NCBI GenBank assembly: GCA_900175165.2
Contig: FWWN02000388.1
Span: 344 to 26,711, forward strand
Reading direction: 5' to 3'
Length of the DNA: 26,368 nucleotides
From: Rhizomucor pusillus
Lineage: Eukaryota; Mucoromycota; Mucoromycetes; Mucorales; Lichtheimiaceae
The notes beneath the pieces were generated by a model. The model made no database searches, had not been told where the DNA came from, and saw only the letters and a list, made by a program, of their open reading frames with translations. Positions 21,201 through 26,368 of the stretch are shown in pieces (positions within the stretch are counted from its first letter, which is position 1; every line of letters starts with the position of its first letter). The position numbers and the translations under genes were made by a program.

Positions 21201-22544
21201 GGCTTCAATTTCTCGTTCGCGTCCAAAGCAAGCATTTGGTAAGGTAAACACGCTGGCAATATCATTTTTCCCCAAAGGGAACGAACAAATCGTCTATGAT
21301 ATCACCTTCCAGTCAATAAAGCGTTCTTGGTTTCTATGGATTTTAACCTACCCCAGCCACCTGCAATTGCCGTTGGCATTCCTTTAGATCCTCTCTCAGC
21401 CCGTGAGCACTTGAATATCGTTCATCTGGTGACTATTGGGATTGTGATTAATAAAAAAAAAGACGTCAATCATCAACACGTATGCGGTAATCTAAAGTGT
21501 GCAGAATTTACCTTATTTGTCAACTTCTCGATAATCGAGGATACAACGTCCGGTATATCTGGACGCACTTGGTGCAACGGTGGTACTTTGCGGTTCAGGA
21601 CATTGTGAACAATTTCCATTGGATTCGTGTGGGCAAACGGCAGTGTTCTCGTCAGCACAACAAAGAAGGTAATACCCAAGCTGTAGAGATCAGTTCGATG
21701 GTCTGGTTGGAATGTAGTGCGACCTGTTTGTTCTGGAGACATGTAAATAAGCGTCTCCCAGAAATTATGCGTTGTGCCGTTTCGTTGAACCGATTTTCGC
21801 CATCCTTCCGAGGTAAAGTTGGCTTCCAGACTACGTGCACCCAAGCCAAAATTCCAAACTTTGACAGTCTCATTCTTGGACCACAGAAATGCGCTCAGTT
21901 TGACTTCACCGTGAACGACTGCGCGGAGGTAAGGTTAGACGATATATATCACTCAATTTTTCCCCTGACGCATACTTTGATTTTTGTGCAAGAGTTCTAG
22001 ACAGTTGCAGCACTGGACACCGAATTCAAGAAACGTCTCGAGATCAATGACGTCTGCTTGTTCGGTCCCTGTCGTTTCGGATGCCAACGTCGGCCGATAC
22101 CTTTCAAGCAAGTTGGTGCCTGGAATAAAATTAGTCCCCCTTCTTTTCCGCTGTTTTTGTTTCAGATTAACTGATACCATAGTCTGCGAATATCAAGACA
22201 ATGAGGCCATTTCCCAGCGACAGCTTTTCTAAAGGCTGGCATACTAGTTGCTTGGCATCTGCGTGTCTGAACAGCCGTTTCAGTATATGGTATTCCCGTT
22301 CCAGTCGTAATGTGTAAAAGGATAGCTTTGCCACAACGGGGAATTTGTCCCTGTTCCTAAGCAATATTATTATTAATTTGGTGTCATGCCGGAGTGTGCG
22401 TTTGAGCTGGTCTTATAACTGTTCGAACCTTTGTCCGTATGCAACGGCGACGTTGTCTACACCGCTTAGTAATTGAGGTTGCTGGAATGTGTATCCGTTG
22501 ATCTTGCTAATCTCGTGATCGTAGTTCGGACTCTTTGCCACCAT
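15286..22544 (-). CDS. group X-type hybrid histidine kinase (Chk1/Mak2/Mak3-like)
   Basis: Ten exons (22429-22544, 22178-22356, 21976-22119, 21512-21918, 21352-21432, 20574-21293, 20470-20494, 18135-20409, 16841-18069, 15286-16769) give 2219 residues. Order: degenerate protein-kinase domain (about 18-295); AAA/STAND ATPase with Walker [10 protein letters not shown] at 415-423 and Walker [10 protein letters not shown] at 550-558; about 700 residues of helical repeat-like sequence; GAF domain (about 1491-1633); HisKA with the phosphorylated His at 1682 in NMSHELRTP; HATPase with N box ([11 protein letters not shown]), G1 (DSGIGI) and G2 (GGTGLGLSI); a degenerate receiver (1919-2044); an intact receiver with acidic pair E2097/D2098, phosphoacceptor D2144 and K2201. 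This plan is that of fungal group X sensors, which act in peroxide and stress signalling by passing phosphate to an HPt protein. No membrane span is seen, so it should be cytosolic. Starts at the ATG giving the longest coherent kinase-like N terminus; first-exon donor GTTCGA is weak. Confidence 0.9.
20470..20494 (-). other. 25-nt micro-exon carrying the Walker B motif
   Basis: Exon 7 of the histidine kinase gene, flanked by TTACTCTCAG and GTAAGATTT. It encodes FLEDLHQA, and removing it would shift the frame (25 nt is 8 codons plus 1). Flanking introns are 79 nt and 60 nt. Confidence 0.8.
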
Positions 22545-24000
22545 GCTGTAGAAGGAGGAGGAGTAGTAGTCTATCGTCAAGATATGTATGTATATATGGC
22601 AACGAGATATCGGTGCCTGCCGATATGCTTGCCCGTTTACTACACGGAGGGAAAGATTCCGTAACTTTTAAACAGGGCAGTAGAAAAAAAAGAGAGAATG
22701 CTGGTTTTGGGAGAGTAGTACTTGTTTCTGCAAATGCTCCGCTTCAAAGTCAAAATTTCTGCTTGTCTCGACCGAAATAACCAGAAACCAGGTCCTTCCC
22801 CTGACTAAGCACATATGAATTATGCAAGCAGACCTTGTCAATGATGGATCACACGCATCATCAGGTATGTAACGTCAGATATTTATTTATTGTCCATGGG
22901 AAATTGTGAGCTGTCACTGTCAGCCACTTTATTACACCGTGCCTGGAATGTTGCAGATCAATCTTGCTCTTCCTTCGGCTATCCTTCGCTGACAATGAAA
23001 GAAAGGAAATTTGAGGTTGCACAGAAACAAGCTTGTTGGTTAATTTTCTTTTACGACATCAGATTTGGTAAGGAATGTTTATGTACCATGATACATGTTG
23101 CTTGTTCTGCCTTTTCTTTTTTTTTCTCTCAAGCACGTTACAGGTATCCGAAAGAAGAGAGCGTGTCATCTCCGTGGTCAGTGCGCTATACAATCAAACC
23201 GGGATCTACCCCACAATGTAAGAACATCTATTTATGAGTATGAGATGTCGCCCAACATCAAGGCCAATTTACACTCTGAAATTGGCATTTTAATACAACG
23301 TTGCCACAATTTATGCTTTTGCCTGTGAAACAGAACCATCGATTAGTCTTTCTTCTTTGGATCGCTGCTTTTGCAAGCACTGTTAAGAAACAGGATCAGT
23401 CTCTGTACCATATTTCTACTTTGCAATAGACGATATCGAAACATCCATTGCAATAGCACTGTATTATTAGAGTACATCTCGGCTCGCATTTGAAGAGTAC
23501 AAAGATAGCCGGGAACTGATCCTTGCAAAACTAGCGAGCGCGTTGGTTACGGTCTGAATAAATCGATATGACAATGTATTGTTTAACGGTGATACTCGCA
23601 CTCTGAAGACAGTGCAACGGTAGTTAACCAACGTAAACATAATTGCCGAGCAGTGAGATATAAAGTGGCAATCCTTCATTCATCACAAACGCTCAATGCT
23701 TATTAAGACGTGATTGGTAAGTTGGTATCAATATTATATTCGATAGCCTGCAGGGATAAAAGAGTGGTGATAGAAAAGGACTCGACCATCTGTCTGAGAC
23801 ACTGACGCTACATGTTTATTTCGACCGCACGGTTTGATTCTCCGTTGCAAATTGTAGTAGGAGACCTCCTCCGCCGACGAGAAACCAGGAACCAATGCGT
23901 TTTTGTGCAACATGGCACGGTGGAACTAAAGTCCGTGGCTTACTTGGGCATTTCTCATACTTATTTCTGTCATTGCCGCCTTTTCCACTTTGCTGGTTGA
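22545..24000. other. gene-free divergent spacer between the two kinase-like genes
   Basis: 1456 bases between two start codons facing away from each other. Short frames on both strands (for example 22890-23237 plus and 23343-23679 minus) have no family features or splice continuity. Two TATA-like motifs occur on the plus strand, TATAAAG at 23659-23665 and GATAAAA near 23755-23761, possibly serving the 24001 gene through a long leader. No repeat or RNA gene was recognised. Confidence 0.5.
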
Positions 24001-25678
24001 ATGGACGAGCAAGACTTTATTCGACAAGTGCAGGACGACTTAACGCTACAGACTCGGCAAGCAATCGCACGCCTCATCGAACTCTGTCCTCTCGAATTCG
24101 GTCTCGAGAGTCTCATACCGGCCGATCTCCAGCTGCTCCCCACAGTGCCGGAGAAACTCGCCCAGCTCTACCAAGAAGTCAACGACTATTGCAAGCGAAA
24201 CTCGCTCGCTTTCGACCATGTCTGGGTATGCATCATCAACTTGTTCTTTTTGCTGGCAGACTGTTGAATTGTAACACATTTTCTCACGCCTCTTCTTTCC
24301 GACTTCATCCTCTACAACAACAGCACTGGTCTGTAGTGTGGCGACAGCAATTATCTTACAAGGCGCTGGCAGAGCGATACGGCCGAGAACGAGTGGTTGC
24401 ATGCACACACCCTCGAGCTCGCAAAGCGGTTGCACAAATTTATTTAGAGAAGCTTGATCAGTACATGCAGTGGTTCCCATGGTCATGGTTTTCCAACATG
24501 CAGTTCATTGGCGCTGGAGGGTTCTCGGCTGTCTACGCCGCAGTAATTACGCAGCCATATGACTTGGAACCTTCCCGGATAGCGTTGAAGGTCGTCGACG
24601 ATAAGATTTTGAACGAGGTATTTCTCACACGCTCTCATGCTCATATCATGTACAAGTACGGAAGCGCTTACTGATAACGTTTTCCTTTTCCAAGATTGTC
24701 GTCCAATCGAAAGCGTTCTTGCCCTTGCTTTTCCAGGGTGTCACCGTGTGCGAAAGTACGGGCGACTTGATGATGGTCATGAAGCTTAGCAACGATGGAA
24801 ACCTCGAAGACCATATGAAATTACTGCCGCTCGGAGATCTTGATCTCAAGACCATCACAGGCACCATCCTACGTCTCGCAGCCAACTTGGCCGATCTTCA
24901 CAAAGTAGAAATGTGTCATCGAAATATTCATCCACGGAATATCGTATGCACCGATAACGACTATTTCTTGTTGGATTACCGATTTTCGACGCTTTCAAAG
25001 GAAGCATCATCTGTGACGACGCTTACCAAGGCGGTCTACGGCCGATTGCCTTACATTGCGCCAGAAGTACGGCAAGGCATTTACACGGAAAAGTCTGACA
25101 TTTACAGTTTGGGAATCATCATTTGGCAGCTGGTCAGCAAAGTGATATTCCCTTCCCCGGATGTGCTTTTGGACGGCGCCAACAGCGAAGAAAAGGTGTA
25201 TCGCATCGAACCTGTGCCGGGTCTACCTGAATGGTACCAAAAATTATACATAGCATGCTTGGAACCTCGGCCGGAAAATCGGCCTGATGCCAATGAGATC
25301 TGCCGGGCTTTGCAACCTATCCACGAAAAGCTCGAGTATTCTGTGCCTCTTGATCCACGTGTGACCGAGTACATTGTGGCTCGCCGCGCTGAGGTGGCCG
25401 ACCACACTCGCACCTATTCCAAAGTCAAGGGCATCGTATCCGCTTCGACGACGCGCCTATATACCCTTAGCAACCTGCCTTCCACCACACATTTCATCAA
25501 CCTTCCATTTAACAATCAGAAATTCTCCACTATCTGGATACCGGCGCCGCCGCCTCCACAAGCCGTATCTAGCAACAATTCTGCTTCTTCATCTTCTGAC
25601 TGTACATCACCATCCCTCACAGACTTTATTGATACATCCTCCTTCATCAATATGCCTACTGAATCCCTGCTTCTCTAA
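24001..25678 (+). CDS. predicted pseudokinase (protein-kinase fold, catalytic Asp lost)
   Basis: Three exons (24001-24225, 24324-24617, 24695-25678), all joined in phase 0, give 500 residues. Residues 1-130 are a helical N-terminal region with no family I recognise. The kinase fold runs from about 133 to 400: Gly-rich loop IGAGGFSAVY (137-146), the VAIK-type Lys at K164 (IALKVV), then MCHRNIHPRNIV where the HRD aspartate is replaced by N250 while N255 is kept, LLDYRFS where DFG has become D267-Y-R, IAPEV (294-298) for APE, and SDIYSLGIIIWQL for helix F. The lost catalytic Asp and the missing DFG Gly predict little or no phosphotransfer, so it is probably a scaffold or ATP-binding switch. The last 100 residues are Ser/Pro-rich and disordered. 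It is transcribed away from the histidine kinase gene. Residual activity cannot be excluded from sequence alone. Confidence 0.85.
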
Positions 25679-26368
25679 TCGGTTCCATTGTAATAATAGT
25701 AATAATAGAAAGTGAATTTCATGCACAATGATGCTGTCTCCATCTCCATCATGATGACAATGGATTTTTGAGTATATGAAAAAGTGCAACTTTCTTGTGT
25801 GATACAAGTGATACAAACAATGATAGAGTCGCTATACAGTATCTCCAAAGGCAAATCTACAGATAACTATCTTGCGGCTTATATACCCATTTGAGAAGGA
25901 CACAGATTTACCGTTCACCAATTTGAAATATCTCGACATTTTTCCAAGCTCTAATCAATCAATACTTCTCGTAATCTTCTTTTACATTTTCATTATTTCT
26001 ATCATTACCAAAGTCCCTAAGAGGATGGAAGGACCGTCTTCTACGGCTGCTGCTTCTTTTGAGGAAATGAAATGCTTCTGCTTTGTTAACTTTCGTTTTC
26101 TTTTCATATTTTCCCGAATAAAAAAAGACATCCAGCTTCCGCCACAAGAAGGAACAACTGGTGTAAGCGGTTTGCTGGCATCGCGCTCATGTCAATTAGT
26201 GCTTATTGAGGATAGACAGAGATAGTGAGTATTGTGGGATTCTCGTGAGGTTTTCTATTAGGTCGTTAACAAGTTTATATACTTCTTCAGATCGGAGATG
26301 TGGTAAAGTCCGCTTCAGTCTCCTCTTTACTCTGTATGCAGCAAATACTCTACTGAAATGCCATCAAT
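25679..26368. other. right-hand intergenic end of window
   Basis: 3' flank of the pseudokinase gene. It contains ATAATAGTAATAATAG just after the stop, and from about 25880 a diverged copy of the repeat at 7995-8179. No gene is supported up to the window edge. Confidence 0.55.
25965..26090 (+). repeat. dispersed repeat, copy B
   Basis: Same-strand counterpart of 8053-8179: CTTCTCGTAATCTTCTT, CTATCATT, TCTACGGCTGCTGC, TTTTGAGGA and AATGCT-CTG occur in the same order. Leftward similarity continues weakly to about 25880 (TATACCCATTTGAGAA against ATACCCGTTTCAGAA). Confidence 0.6.

Noticed and set aside
22890..23679. Possible small genes in the spacer between the kinase-like genes
   Set aside because: Several short frames on both strands, none with recognisable motifs, consistent codon use or introns.
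23895..24674. Plus-strand open frame of 259 codons across the first two pseudokinase exons
   Set aside because: It reads through an intron in the wrong frame for exon 1. Only its second half coincides with the real exon 2 frame, and the spliced model explains all the conserved kinase motifs.

Overview
The window looks like nuclear DNA from an early-diverging filamentous fungus, most likely Mucoromycota (inference). Genes are eukaryotic, split by short introns of mostly about 50-110 nt with GT-AG ends, have pyrimidine-rich leaders and AT-rich spacers, and encode fungal-type proteins (mitochondrial ATP synthase gamma, a BLOC-1 subunit, an RGS protein, a group X hybrid histidine kinase). All multi-exon models below were assembled by hand from splice signals and frame continuity; in each model the exon lengths sum to a multiple of three.

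Layout: (1) 1-145 minus, edge of an unrecognised gene, divergent from ATP synthase gamma (324-1626, +). (2) 2704-4114 +, a four-finger GLI/ZIC-like zinc-finger protein with a TATA box; 4212-4942 +, a BLOC-1 subunit 4-like coiled-coil protein, convergent with a cold-shock-domain protein with a Gln/Pro-rich tail (5045-6206, -). (3) 6207-8629, a long gene-poor stretch with an eroded transposase-like relic, an inverted repeat, a segment repeated at the far right end, and a purine microsatellite. (4) 8630-12941, three minus-strand genes: an RGS-domain protein, a TMEM70/TMEM186-like mitochondrial membrane protein and a PA-TM-RING ubiquitin ligase. (5) A 33-base assembly gap (13090-13122), then a DUF202 membrane protein (13681-14201, +) ending 11 bp from the end of a convergent TTC9-like TPR gene (14213-15016, -). 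(6) 15286-22544 minus, a 10-exon, 2219-residue hybrid histidine kinase: degenerate protein-kinase domain, AAA/STAND ATPase, helical repeats, GAF, HisKA, HATPase, a degenerate receiver and an intact receiver. (7) 24001-25678 +, a predicted pseudokinase, head-to-head with the histidine kinase across a 1.46-kb gene-free spacer.

How the genes work together: most neighbours are unrelated housekeeping or signalling genes, as usual in a fungal genome. The exception worth attention is the right-hand pair: two divergently transcribed genes that each carry a catalytically degenerate protein-kinase fold, one as the N-terminal module of a phosphorelay sensor and the other alone. Whether they work together is only an inference from position. 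Further unusual points are three predicted GC-AG introns in two nearby genes, a 25-nt micro-exon encoding the Walker B strand of the ATPase, and a 33-nt in-frame GT...AG segment in the TPR gene.
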